Assembly (NCBI GenBank): GCA_029202485.1
Contig: CP119313.1
Coordinates: forward strand, 5,022,001-5,086,000
Direction of reading: 5' to 3'
DNA from: Candidatus Pedobacter colombiensis
GTDB taxonomy: Bacteria; Bacteroidota; Bacteroidia; Sphingobacteriales; Sphingobacteriaceae
DNA: 64,000 bases
Positions 17,647-25,115 of the stretch are shown here, piece by piece. Position 1 is the stretch's first letter; each line of letters starts with the position of its first letter. The position numbers and the translations under genes are program-made. Below the pieces are notes generated by a model. The model had not been told where the DNA came from and did not search any database. It saw only the letters and a list, made by a program, of their open reading frames with translations.

Positions 17647-18831
17647 ATGATCGATGTAATACTTAAAAAAGGCAAAGAGAAAGCTGCTGTGCTGCGCCAT
17701 CCCTGGATTTTCTCAGGTGCAATTGATAAAATTAAAGGAAAGCCCGAAAATGGTGAGGTGGTAATTGTAAGGTCAGCCGAAAAAGAATTTCTTGCCTATG
17801 CCTATTATAATGATCAATCAAGGGTGGCACTCCGCTTGTTAGAGTGGGATGAAAACACCACAATAGATAAAAGCTGGTATCAGCAGAAACTAAAGGCCGC
17901 TATTGCTTCGCGCGCTCATGTATTAAATGCGGAGACCAACACTTGCAGATTGGTATTTAGCGAAGCGGATTTTTTACCTGGTCTTATAGTGGACAAGTAT
18001 GCCGATTTCTTATCATTACAAGTATTGAGCGCCGGAATTGAGGCCGTACAAGAAGATATCATTGATATATTAAGACAAGAACTAAACCCTAAGGGAATAT
18101 TTGATAAAAGTGATGCCGGTGCACGCAAGCACGAAAACTTGGAGCCTGTACAAGGATTGCTTTGGGGAGAAACACCTCCAGAATTTATTGAGGTAAAAGA
18201 AAACGGCATTCTGTATCACATCAACATTGCTGATGGGCAAAAATCAGGGTTCTATTGTGATCAGCGTGACAACAGGCAGATCCTGGCAGCCTATACAAAA
18301 GACAAAACCGTATTGGACTGCTTTTGCTACAGTGGTGGTTTTACATTAAACAGCTTAAAATATGAAGCTGCACATGTAACCAGTGTAGACAGCTCGGCCC
18401 TGGCCATTGAAACCTTGAAACATAACCTTGAACTGAATGGTTTTAGTGCGGATAAACAAACCAGTATCCAATCGGATGTGAACAAACAGCTCCGTGCTTT
18501 TAAGGAGGAAGGAAAAACCTTTGATGTACTGGTATTAGATCCCCCTAAATATGCGCCTTCCAGATCGGCTTTAGACCGCGCTGCAAGGGCTTACAAAGAC
18601 TTGAACAGGCTTGGCATGCTCCTGCTAAAAGAAGGCGGTATACTGGCCACTTATTCTTGTTCGGGTGCTGTAGATCTGGAAACCTTTAAACAGATCATTG
18701 CCTGGGCTGCATTAGATGCGGGCAGAGAAGTTCAGATCATAAAACAGTTTAGTCAGCCTGAAGACCACCCGGTAAGAATTTCCTTCCCTGAAGGGGAATA
18801 CTTAAAAGGACTACTACTAAGAGTATTATAA
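17647..18831 (+). CDS. rlmI: Class I rRNA large-subunit methyltransferase, RlmI-like
   Basis: A 394-residue SAM-dependent RNA methyltransferase. The order is PUA domain (about 1-75, with RHPWIFSGAI), a linker domain, and the Rossmann methyltransferase (about 185-394). Motif I is VLDCFCYSGG (222-231), and the catalytic-type motif DPPKYA begins at Asp298. DGQKSGFYCDQRDNR and ATYSCSG are also typical. RlmI makes m5C in 23S rRNA. I take the ATG at 17647; an upstream ATG at 17617 would add ten residues unlike the family and would lie before the -7 box. The gene is single, ending at a strong terminator at 18838. Confidence 0.88.
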   Translation: MIDVILKKGKEKAAVLRHPWIFSGAIDKIKGKPENGEVVIVRSAEKEFLAYAYYNDQSRVALRLLEWDENTTIDKSWYQQKLKAAIASRAHVLNAETNTCRLVFSEADFLPGLIVDKYADFLSLQVLSAGIEAVQEDIIDILRQELNPKGIFDKSDAGARKHENLEPVQGLLWGETPPEFIEVKENGILYHINIADGQKSGFYCDQRDNRQILAAYTKDKTVLDCFCYSGGFTLNSLKYEAAHVTSVDSSALAIETLKHNLELNGFSADKQTSIQSDVNKQLRAFKEEGKTFDVLVLDPPKYAPSRSALDRAARAYKDLNRLGMLLLKEGGILATYSCSGAVDLETFKQIIAWAALDAGREVQIIKQFSQPEDHPVRISFPEGEYLKGLLLRVL

Positions 18832-18837
18832 GCACAT

Positions 18838-18878
18838 AGAAAGGGGCGTTATCCATTGCCTGATAACGCCCCTTTTCT
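18838..18878. terminator. Bidirectional terminator hairpin after rlmI
   Basis: A perfect 13-bp stem (18841-18853 with 18862-18874, AAGGGGCGTTATC on the left) and an 8-base loop, extended by A/T bases on both sides. The T tract (TTTTCT) serves rlmI, and the flanking A bases serve the convergent small membrane gene. Confidence 0.82.
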
Positions 18879-18885
18879 ACAATAA

Positions 18886-19125
18886 CTAATCTTCCGGTAA
18901 TTGATCATACTCTCCTTTGAGCGCATAATAGCCAAATATCACCAGGCCGGCGCTGATTGGAATAAAGATGAATAATATAATACCCCATTGCAAAGCGGTG
19001 TTTGTTTTATGCACCCCTTCTTCGGCCAAACCTATTTTTTCAATAGCCTGCATAAACAGAAATATAATAGACGCAGGACCCAATATGATCCAAACTACTC
19101 CTAATGCTTTTTTTAATGCGTTCAT
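18886..19125 (-). CDS. Small two-helix membrane protein beside the MHS transporter
   Basis: A 79-residue protein with two hydrophobic segments (about 9-27 and 47-68) joined by a short charged loop, and an acidic tail. I do not recognise a domain with certainty. Similar small proteins are often found next to MHS-type transporters in Bacteroidota. It begins 13 bases after the transporter stop, so the two share a transcript. I infer an accessory subunit or a small partner of the transporter. It ends at the shared terminator with rlmI. Confidence 0.65.
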   Translation of the reverse strand: MNALKKALGVVWIILGPASIIFLFMQAIEKIGLAEEGVHKTNTALQWGIILFIFIPISAGLVIFGYYALKGEYDQLPED

Positions 19126-19138
19126 AATCTGAATGTTT

Positions 19139-20683
19139 TTAATGATTTTCTGATTCAGCCTCGTTATGATCAGGCTTTTTATTAGATAAATAAACTGTTC
19201 CTATAACCAAACTCAAGGCGGCTATCCCTATTGGATACCATAAGCCTGATAAAGGCGTAGCACCCGAGAAACTGACAATAAGCGTTGCAATAAATGGCAC
19301 CAAACCTCCAAAAACACCATTACCAACATGATAAGGTAAGGACATCGAAGTATACCTGATCTTGGTAGGAAATAGCTCAACTAAAAAGGCCGCTATCGGC
19401 CCATAAACCATCGTTACCAGTAGGATCTGGAAGAAAATTAACAGTACAAATTTCCAGAAAGTGGGGGTTGATAGCTTTTTATCCTTATAAACATCAGGCA
19501 ACTCAACAACTGGTTTACCTGCATCTGCGAACTTAGTATGTGATTGTATCTTCTTAAATGACGAACCGTCCAATAAGGTTACCATCGAACTCGTTGAAAT
19601 CAAGCTGTCTGTTGTTCCGACTACAGCCGTCCGCATAACTACCGGATTAGAAATTTCTTTTATATCCTTTTGCTCTACCTTCGAAACATCGGTGTCGTCC
19701 AGGAAAATCTGATAAATAGGACGATAAAATATCACACCCAATAGCATTCCGGTAAGCATAATCCACTTACGACCTACTTTATCGCTCCAGGAACCAAAAA
19801 CAACAAAGAATGGTGTAGCAAAAGCAATTCCCCACAATAGAATATACCTTGAATCATTAAAATCAACATGACAGGTATTCTCTATAAAGGATTGTGCATA
19901 AAATTGTCCCGTATACCAAATCACTCCCTGCCCCATAGTGGCTCCAAACAAGGCAAGCAACACCATTTTAAAATTCGTTTTATTGTTGAAACTTTCCTTT
20001 AAGGGGTTTTTAGATACTTTTCCTTCTGATTTTAGCTTGCTAAACATTGGCGATTCATGCATCTTCATCCTGATGTAGATAGAAACCCCAACCAATAGGA
20101 TTGAAAGCAGGAAGGGTATCCTCCAGCCCCAGTCTGCAAAGCTATCTGCACCTACCAGGTTTTTGGTTAACACAATGATCCCAAGAGATAAAAATAGCCC
20201 TCCGGTAGCTGTTGTCTGAATCCAGCTGGTAAAAAAACCCCTCTTATTAGCAGGAGCATGTTCAGCAACATAAGTAGCCGCTCCCCCGTATTCCCCTCCA
20301 AGCGCCAGGCCTTGTATCAGTCTTAATATTAACACCAGTATAGGAGCTGCATAACCGATACTTGAATAAGAAGGAATTAACCCAATTAAAAAGGTCGACC
20401 CACCCATTAGGACAAGGGTTAATAAAAAAGTATATTTCCTACCAATCAGATCACCCAGGCGACCAAATACCAGTGCGCCAAAAGGACGGACAATAAACCC
20501 GGCAGCAAAAATAGCCAATGTATTAATTAAGGCTGAAGCTCCGGCATCTGCAGGGAATAATTGTGATCCAATAATGGTAGCAAGACTTCCAAAAATGTAA
20601 AAATCATACCATTCAATCAGCGTCCCCAGTGACGAGGCGCCTATAACTTTAAAAATACCGGTTTGTTGTGGTTCCTGGCTCAT
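19139..20683 (-). CDS. MFS transporter of the metabolite:H+ symporter (MHS) type
   Basis: A 514-residue 12-TM permease. It has the MFS motif A between TM2 and TM3 (GRLGDLIGRK) and its repeat after TM8 (GSWSDKVGRKW), together with LIEWYDFYIFG and LALGGEYGGA, typical of the ProP/KgtP/ShiA family. Members import osmolytes, dicarboxylates or shikimate with protons, and the substrate here cannot be named. Residues about 329-407 form a hydrophilic insertion in the loop between TM9 and TM10, which should face the periplasm. That explains why it is longer than the usual 430-450 residues. It is co-transcribed with the 79-residue membrane protein. Confidence 0.85.
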   Translation of the reverse strand: MSQEPQQTGIFKVIGASSLGTLIEWYDFYIFGSLATIIGSQLFPADAGASALINTLAIFAAGFIVRPFGALVFGRLGDLIGRKYTFLLTLVLMGGSTFLIGLIPSYSSIGYAAPILVLILRLIQGLALGGEYGGAATYVAEHAPANKRGFFTSWIQTTATGGLFLSLGIIVLTKNLVGADSFADWGWRIPFLLSILLVGVSIYIRMKMHESPMFSKLKSEGKVSKNPLKESFNNKTNFKMVLLALFGATMGQGVIWYTGQFYAQSFIENTCHVDFNDSRYILLWGIAFATPFFVVFGSWSDKVGRKWIMLTGMLLGVIFYRPIYQIFLDDTDVSKVEQKDIKEISNPVVMRTAVVGTTDSLISTSSMVTLLDGSSFKKIQSHTKFADAGKPVVELPDVYKDKKLSTPTFWKFVLLIFFQILLVTMVYGPIAAFLVELFPTKIRYTSMSLPYHVGNGVFGGLVPFIATLIVSFSGATPLSGLWYPIGIAALSLVIGTVYLSNKKPDHNEAESENH

Positions 20684-20761
20684 ATTTGGTTTAAAATGTT
20701 TGACTTAAAAAATAAATCTACAATTTATTAATGAATGATGAGCACAGCACTCCTGTAAAAG

Positions 20762-21811
20762 TTATTCCTCTTCTTTAAAGAAAACCTTGTAATAGTTCAT
20801 GTACTTGTCGTCATCAAATCCTTTTTCAATCAGCTCCTTGTCGCCATGAATATAGATATGGAAATTCTTATCCAGCTTTAATACGCTTTTATAAGCACGG
20901 GCCTGCTTTTTTACCGCAGCACCTGAAATGTCAAAACTATCCGGAATAGGCTGATCAAACTCTTCTTCGAAGCTTTTCTTATAATTTTTAAAGGATTCAA
21001 TTCCTTCTGTATTGCCAATAACCTCGTTAGAAAACTCCTCCAGGTCAAAGCTCTCTTTCTCTTTGAAATACTTCATCGATTTGTTTAGCAAATCGATCTT
21101 ATCAGCTTTTGAAATTTCGAATTCCTCATCAAGCTTCTCTGTTACAAAGTTTTTATACACGCCCAAAACACCAGCAGTTTGATTGAAACTATCATTTCTG
21201 ATTTTAAGCTTTAAAAACTCATCCTTCCAGTAAACGGCCTCTGCACTTCTTTGATCAATTACAGCGACTTTGAAGCCTTCTTCCTTATCGACATTAAAGA
21301 TCAGGCAGCCTTTATCCAGCTTATTGATATTAATCGCTTCCTGTTCATAACTTAAGCCAAAACCATCCTGCTCAGGGAAAACTTTTAAGTAGCTTTCCTT
21401 CGTCTCAGATTTAAAGATTCCGATCGCATCATGAAGCTCTCCTTCTATCTGTACATTTTCAAAATAAGCCACATACAACTCCCCTGACTTAATCTTTGGA
21501 TGCCCGGAAACATCATATAGATATTTAGCCAACTGCTTACTGTTCTCATGGAATGTTTCACCATTCTCAAATATCTCCGTAGCAAAATGATAAGCTTCAT
21601 TCAGATTCAAATCACCATTTGGATGAATAAACCGGTAAACTTCATTTACCTTTCCATAAGGTGACAAAAAATATTGTTGTAATAAATTACTCAAAGTAAT
21701 GTCTCTGATCTCAATTGATTTTTCAGACAACACATAAAATTCATCTTCGGATTTATTTCCGATTCGGTGTATAGATAATTCGGCCAGTGAGGCCTCAAAA
21801 AAAGAAATCAT
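20762..21811 (-). CDS. Nucleoid-associated protein (NdpA/YejK family)
   Basis: A 349-residue protein that reads as a member of the 37-kDa nucleoid-associated protein family. Features include the opening SLAELSIHRIGNKSEDE, the HPNGDLNLNE region and EVYRF. The family binds DNA or associates with the nucleoid in E. coli (YejK), but its role is poorly defined. No membrane segment or signal is seen. It begins 9 bases after the TerC-like gene on the same strand, so the two may be transcribed together. Family call by memory of motifs, moderately sure. Confidence 0.7.
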   Translation of the reverse strand: MISFFEASLAELSIHRIGNKSEDEFYVLSEKSIEIRDITLSNLLQQYFLSPYGKVNEVYRFIHPNGDLNLNEAYHFATEIFENGETFHENSKQLAKYLYDVSGHPKIKSGELYVAYFENVQIEGELHDAIGIFKSETKESYLKVFPEQDGFGLSYEQEAININKLDKGCLIFNVDKEEGFKVAVIDQRSAEAVYWKDEFLKLKIRNDSFNQTAGVLGVYKNFVTEKLDEEFEISKADKIDLLNKSMKYFKEKESFDLEEFSNEVIGNTEGIESFKNYKKSFEEEFDQPIPDSFDISGAAVKKQARAYKSVLKLDKNFHIYIHGDKELIEKGFDDDKYMNYYKVFFKEEE

Positions 21812-21820
21812 TCAGAAAAA

Positions 21821-22612
21821 TTAAGCTTTGGTTTCGTGTTCATTAGGGACATTGCGTAGCTCAACCGGCTTCTTCGCATTTTTTTTCATCTTCAAATTCA
21901 GCATTTCTACTAAAATAGAGAAGGCCATGGCAAAGTAAATGTATCCTTTAGGGATATGCTGATCAAATCCTTCAGCTAATAGTGAAACGCCAATTAGCAA
22001 CAGGAAGGACAAAGCCAGCATTTTTACTGTAGGGTGATTATTTACAAAATTACTGATTGCACTTGCAGATACCATCATGATAATTACCGCTATAACAACC
22101 GCAGCAATCATAATTTCTACATGTTCTGCCATACCAACAGCGGTAATTACTGAGTCTAAAGAGAAAACAATATCCAGTAATAGGATTTGTACAATTACAC
22201 CGGTAAATGAATATACTTTTCCTTTAATTTCCTTCTCTTCCTCACTTTCCAGCTTGTCATGAATCTCGTGGGTACTTTTATAAATTAAGAACAATCCTCC
22301 TACAATCAGGATCAGATCGCGACCTGATATGGCCAGTTTACCAAGCCATTCCGAGTTGGATATATTTAACAACGAACCTATGTTAAACAGGGGTGCAGTT
22401 AGGGTCATTACCCAGGTAAGGGACAAAAGCAGCAACACCCTGGTGATCATTGCTAAAGCCAAACCAACCTGACGCCCTTTTTTTTGCTGATGTGCAGGTA
22501 GTTTGCCCGACAGGATAGAGATAAAGATGATATTATCTATCCCCAAAACGATCTCGAGAACCGTTAGGGTTAAAAGTGAGATCCAAGCTTCCGGGCTACT
22601 TAAAAGTTCCAT
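21821..22612 (-). CDS. TerC-family integral membrane protein
   Basis: A 263-residue protein with about seven TM helices. LEIVLGIDNIIFISIL and DIVFSLDSVITAVGMAEH hold the paired acidic residues in membrane segments (Asp in GIDN and SLDS) that mark the TerC/Alx family. Members act in tellurite resistance, pH response or manganese export and metal loading of exported proteins. The cytoplasmic loop after TM3 is short and charged (HEIHDKLESEEEKEIKGK). It lies upstream of the nucleoid-associated gene with a 9-base gap. The exact ion is not known. Confidence 0.85.
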   Translation of the reverse strand: MELLSSPEAWISLLTLTVLEIVLGIDNIIFISILSGKLPAHQQKKGRQVGLALAMITRVLLLLSLTWVMTLTAPLFNIGSLLNISNSEWLGKLAISGRDLILIVGGLFLIYKSTHEIHDKLESEEEKEIKGKVYSFTGVIVQILLLDIVFSLDSVITAVGMAEHVEIMIAAVVIAVIIMMVSASAISNFVNNHPTVKMLALSFLLLIGVSLLAEGFDQHIPKGYIYFAMAFSILVEMLNLKMKKNAKKPVELRNVPNEHETKA

Positions 22613-22637
22613 ATAGTAGTTATATAGCCGCTAAGAT

Positions 22638-22668
22638 ATAAAAAAGCCTGCTGATAAATCAACAAGCC
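22638..22668 (-). terminator. Terminator after the ECF cassette
   Basis: On the minus strand, nine pairs including G-U wobbles join 22660-22668 to 22645-22653, followed by a run of T (22644 down to 22640). It lies just past the end of the repeat-protein gene and before terC. Confidence 0.55.
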
Positions 22669-22691
22669 CTTCAGTTGTTTATTCTAATTTT

Positions 22692-23903
22692 TCAATTGAC
22701 AACCGTCGATCCATAGCTGGAAATCAGTTTTACTTTCGAATTACCACCACCTCCTATTTTACCGGTATATCGTTTATCCTTTTTATTTTCTTCAAGTTTT
22801 ACTGAAATTCCGGGCCCGTACTTAAATGATGATTTACTAGTAATTGCTTCTAAACTACCATTATAGTTATTGTTAAATTTGATGCCGGTTTTTACATAGG
22901 CACATTCTACAATTAACGACTGGCAATCGGTTCCTACATCACCAATATTTAAACTGTTGTATTGAACATTCAGTCTGCCGTAACCATTTAAATGTCCGAT
23001 CTTTACACTAGTGTATTGAGCATCTAAATTTAGCCCATTGACGGCACCTATGATGAGCTCACTATATTGATGGGAAATCTTAGCCGGTCCTTTAATTACT
23101 CCAATTTGAGCACTGGCATAAGCAGCATCCAGGTTCAATTGTCCAACTGTGCCAATAATTAACCCGGCGCCATATTGTTGCGAAATACTTGCTTTTTCTG
23201 TAATCGTATTGATCTTTACAGCTGCATAGGCCGCATTTAGAGACAGCGTACCAACGGTCCCAATCATTAAACCATGTCCATATTCCTGTGAAATTTTAGC
23301 TTTGTTGATATTTTTAACTAGGGTACTCCCATAGCTGATAGAAAGATCATTATTGCTATTTTTCAGCTCTCCTGCAACAAAATCGCCGTATTGAACTTTT
23401 GCAACGACTGAGCCGCTAAAATCGCCAATATTTACATTTCCGTATTGATGTGATAGTGTCAGATTATTCGTTTCAGGCATGTAGACCAGAACCTCAAATC
23501 TGATTTTCTTCCCGTTTAGCGGTTTATCACCAGAAAGCCTTGTTTCTAAAACTACTGCTCCTTCTTTTTTAACAGCATTTACTGTTACCATTTCTGATAA
23601 TTTTCGGGCATCCAATTCTGGACTTCCATATAGGATAACATCAAGCTTCACCTCATTCTTATTCCATGTCCTGACAGTCAATGCGCCATACTGATTATCT
23701 AGAATTACTTTGTCTGAAGCATTTACCGCAAAAGTCTTGCTGATTTTGCTCAGCCCGGGATCCTGCTCCTCAACTTCCTGTCCTATTGGCAGCGCAATTC
23801 CGGTATGTGAAAACGACGTTGTCCCAACAGCATAAATAGACTGCCCACACATAAGGCAAATTATACAAATGGCAATGCCGATTATTCTACTTAATTTTTT
23901 CAT
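22692..23903 (-). CDS. Secreted DUF4097-like protein with an 18-residue tyrosine-ladder repeat
   Basis: A 403-residue protein with signal peptide (about 1-25) and a beta-rich body of the DUF4097 type, expected to be a beta-solenoid in the periplasm or outer surface. Tyrosines recur at residues 154, 172, 191, 208, 226, 244, 262, 280, 297 and 315, mostly as QYG or AYA. The spacing is 17-19, so one rung is 18 residues. Two adjacent two-rung units (about 204-239 and 240-275) are very similar, pointing to recent duplication. It overlaps the anti-sigma gene by four bases and is the last gene of the sigma cassette. Its biochemical role is unknown; it may be part of an envelope-stress circuit. Confidence 0.72.
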   Translation of the reverse strand: MKKLSRIIGIAICIICLMCGQSIYAVGTTSFSHTGIALPIGQEVEEQDPGLSKISKTFAVNASDKVILDNQYGALTVRTWNKNEVKLDVILYGSPELDARKLSEMVTVNAVKKEGAVVLETRLSGDKPLNGKKIRFEVLVYMPETNNLTLSHQYGNVNIGDFSGSVVAKVQYGDFVAGELKNSNNDLSISYGSTLVKNINKAKISQEYGHGLMIGTVGTLSLNAAYAAVKINTITEKASISQQYGAGLIIGTVGQLNLDAAYASAQIGVIKGPAKISHQYSELIIGAVNGLNLDAQYTSVKIGHLNGYGRLNVQYNSLNIGDVGTDCQSLIVECAYVKTGIKFNNNYNGSLEAITSKSSFKYGPGISVKLEENKKDKRYTGKIGGGGNSKVKLISSYGSTVVN

Positions 23904-24421
23904 AACCTATTTTCTCTTTTATAATTATTAACCTGGCTGATTACAGATAATTGCTGGCTTACAATCTGCAATTGCGTTTCCAGATTATAAGCCATTGCCT
24001 TAACCACAGTTCTTTGATCTGGACTGTGTAATAGTTCTTTTTTCAACTGTTCATAATCTTTGTTCAGTTCATTAAGATCTTCATTAAATTTCTTGTATAG
24101 GTCAGGATTGTCTTTGGCATAAATCAACAAACTGTCCCTTTTCTCTTCGATTAAGCTAGCAAACCTTATTTCCCCTTTTTCATATCCAAAATTTGTTGCT
24201 GAAAGTTCAGGCCTACTATTCCTTCCATAAAACTTAAATAAGCCTACAATCCCCACAACCAATAGGATAGATGCGGCGATATTCAACCAAAAAGGGAACT
24301 TCCGCCTATCTATTTTTCCCTGATTTAGTCCGGCTTCGATTCTTCCCCAAAGTTGATCTGATGGGATTTCAACATCGAAATCCGCCTTGTTTTTTTTAAT
24401 GTAATCCTCAATATCTTTCAT
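23900..24421 (-). CDS. Probable membrane-bound anti-sigma factor
   Basis: A 173-residue protein with an N-terminal cytoplasmic part (about 1-44), one TM segment (about 44-62, FWLNIAASILLVVGIVGLF) and a periplasmic part that is helical and charged. The topology and position, overlapping an ECF sigma gene by 14 bases, fit an anti-sigma factor that holds the sigma at the membrane. No zinc HCC motif is seen, so it is not a ZAS-type anti-sigma. It also overlaps the downstream repeat protein gene by four bases, so all three are translationally coupled. Confidence 0.65.
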   Translation of the reverse strand: MKDIEDYIKKNKADFDVEIPSDQLWGRIEAGLNQGKIDRRKFPFWLNIAASILLVVGIVGLFKFYGRNSRPELSATNFGYEKGEIRFASLIEEKRDSLLIYAKDNPDLYKKFNEDLNELNKDYEQLKKELLHSPDQRTVVKAMAYNLETQLQIVSQQLSVISQVNNYKRENRL

Positions 24422-24995
24422 CTTTTACCCCTCCCTTTATCAAAAAATCATTTAATTTTAATTTAGCCCGCATAAATTGTGATCGTGATGTTCCTTCAGA
24501 AATTTTTAATACATGAGCAATCTCACTATGGTCGTATCCCTCAAGTAGGTACAAGCTCAATATCACCCTATGTTTGTCCGGAAGACTCATGATTGCTTGC
24601 CTGATTTCTTCTGCCTTCAACTCCAAACCGAACAAACCATCATCCTCATCCTCAACAATATCCATCTCATCAATATTTACAAAATCCACTTTTCGCTTTC
24701 TCAACTGATTGATAGATTTATTGATCACGATTTGCTTTAACCATAAACCGAATGTCGTTTCACCCCTAAAGCTATCGATCCTTGTAAAAACATCTAAAAA
24801 AGACTCCTGTAAAATATCCTCTGCTTCCTCTTCAAAATTTACAATTCTATATGCCACATTGTACATAGCCTTACTGTACAATTTGTAAATTTCAAACTGT
24901 GCCTTACGATCCCCTTTCCTGCATTGATCTACAAGAGCGATATGCTTATCTATGTATGTTGTTTCCAATATTTTCTTATTCGTTATATATGACAA
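24408..24995 (-). CDS. ECF-type RNA polymerase sigma factor
   Basis: A 195-residue sigma-70 family factor with region 2 (about 35-100: YNVAYRIV, AEDILQESFLDVFTRIDSFRGE) and region 4 (about 130-190: LPDKHRVILSLYLLEGYDHSEIAHVL, SQFMRAKLKL). Region 3 is lacking, as in ECF factors. It heads a three-gene cassette with the anti-sigma and a secreted repeat protein, and faces aspS. The first ATG at 24995 overlaps a possible promoter, and a later TTG (codon 10) is an alternative start. ECF factors of this type answer envelope or extracellular signals. Confidence 0.88.
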   Translation of the reverse strand: MSYITNKKILETTYIDKHIALVDQCRKGDRKAQFEIYKLYSKAMYNVAYRIVNFEEEAEDILQESFLDVFTRIDSFRGETTFGLWLKQIVINKSINQLRKRKVDFVNIDEMDIVEDEDDGLFGLELKAEEIRQAIMSLPDKHRVILSLYLLEGYDHSEIAHVLKISEGTSRSQFMRAKLKLNDFLIKGGVKDERY

Positions 24996-25061
24996 TGTAA
25001 ATTCCGAAACGTTGCATCTTTATTTAAAAATTCTTGAATATATCAAGTAAAATCATCCTGG

Positions 25062-25094
25062 TTTGAAATATGTGGTTCAAAATGAATATTTTTG
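25062..25094 (+). promoter_or_regulatory. Promoter of aspS
   Basis: TTTG at 25062-25065, a 21-base spacer and TATTTTTG at 25087-25094, a full match. The ATG at 25116 follows 21 bases later. The box overlaps an upstream TTG codon (25092) in the same frame, which rules that codon out as the start. Confidence 0.7.
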
Positions 25095-25115
25095 CTACTT
25101 AATACTTTAATACTA

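Noticed and set aside
22692..23903. DNA tandem repeat or CRISPR array
   Set aside because: The repetition is at the protein level with diverged codons and a 54-base period; there are no identical direct repeats with spacers.
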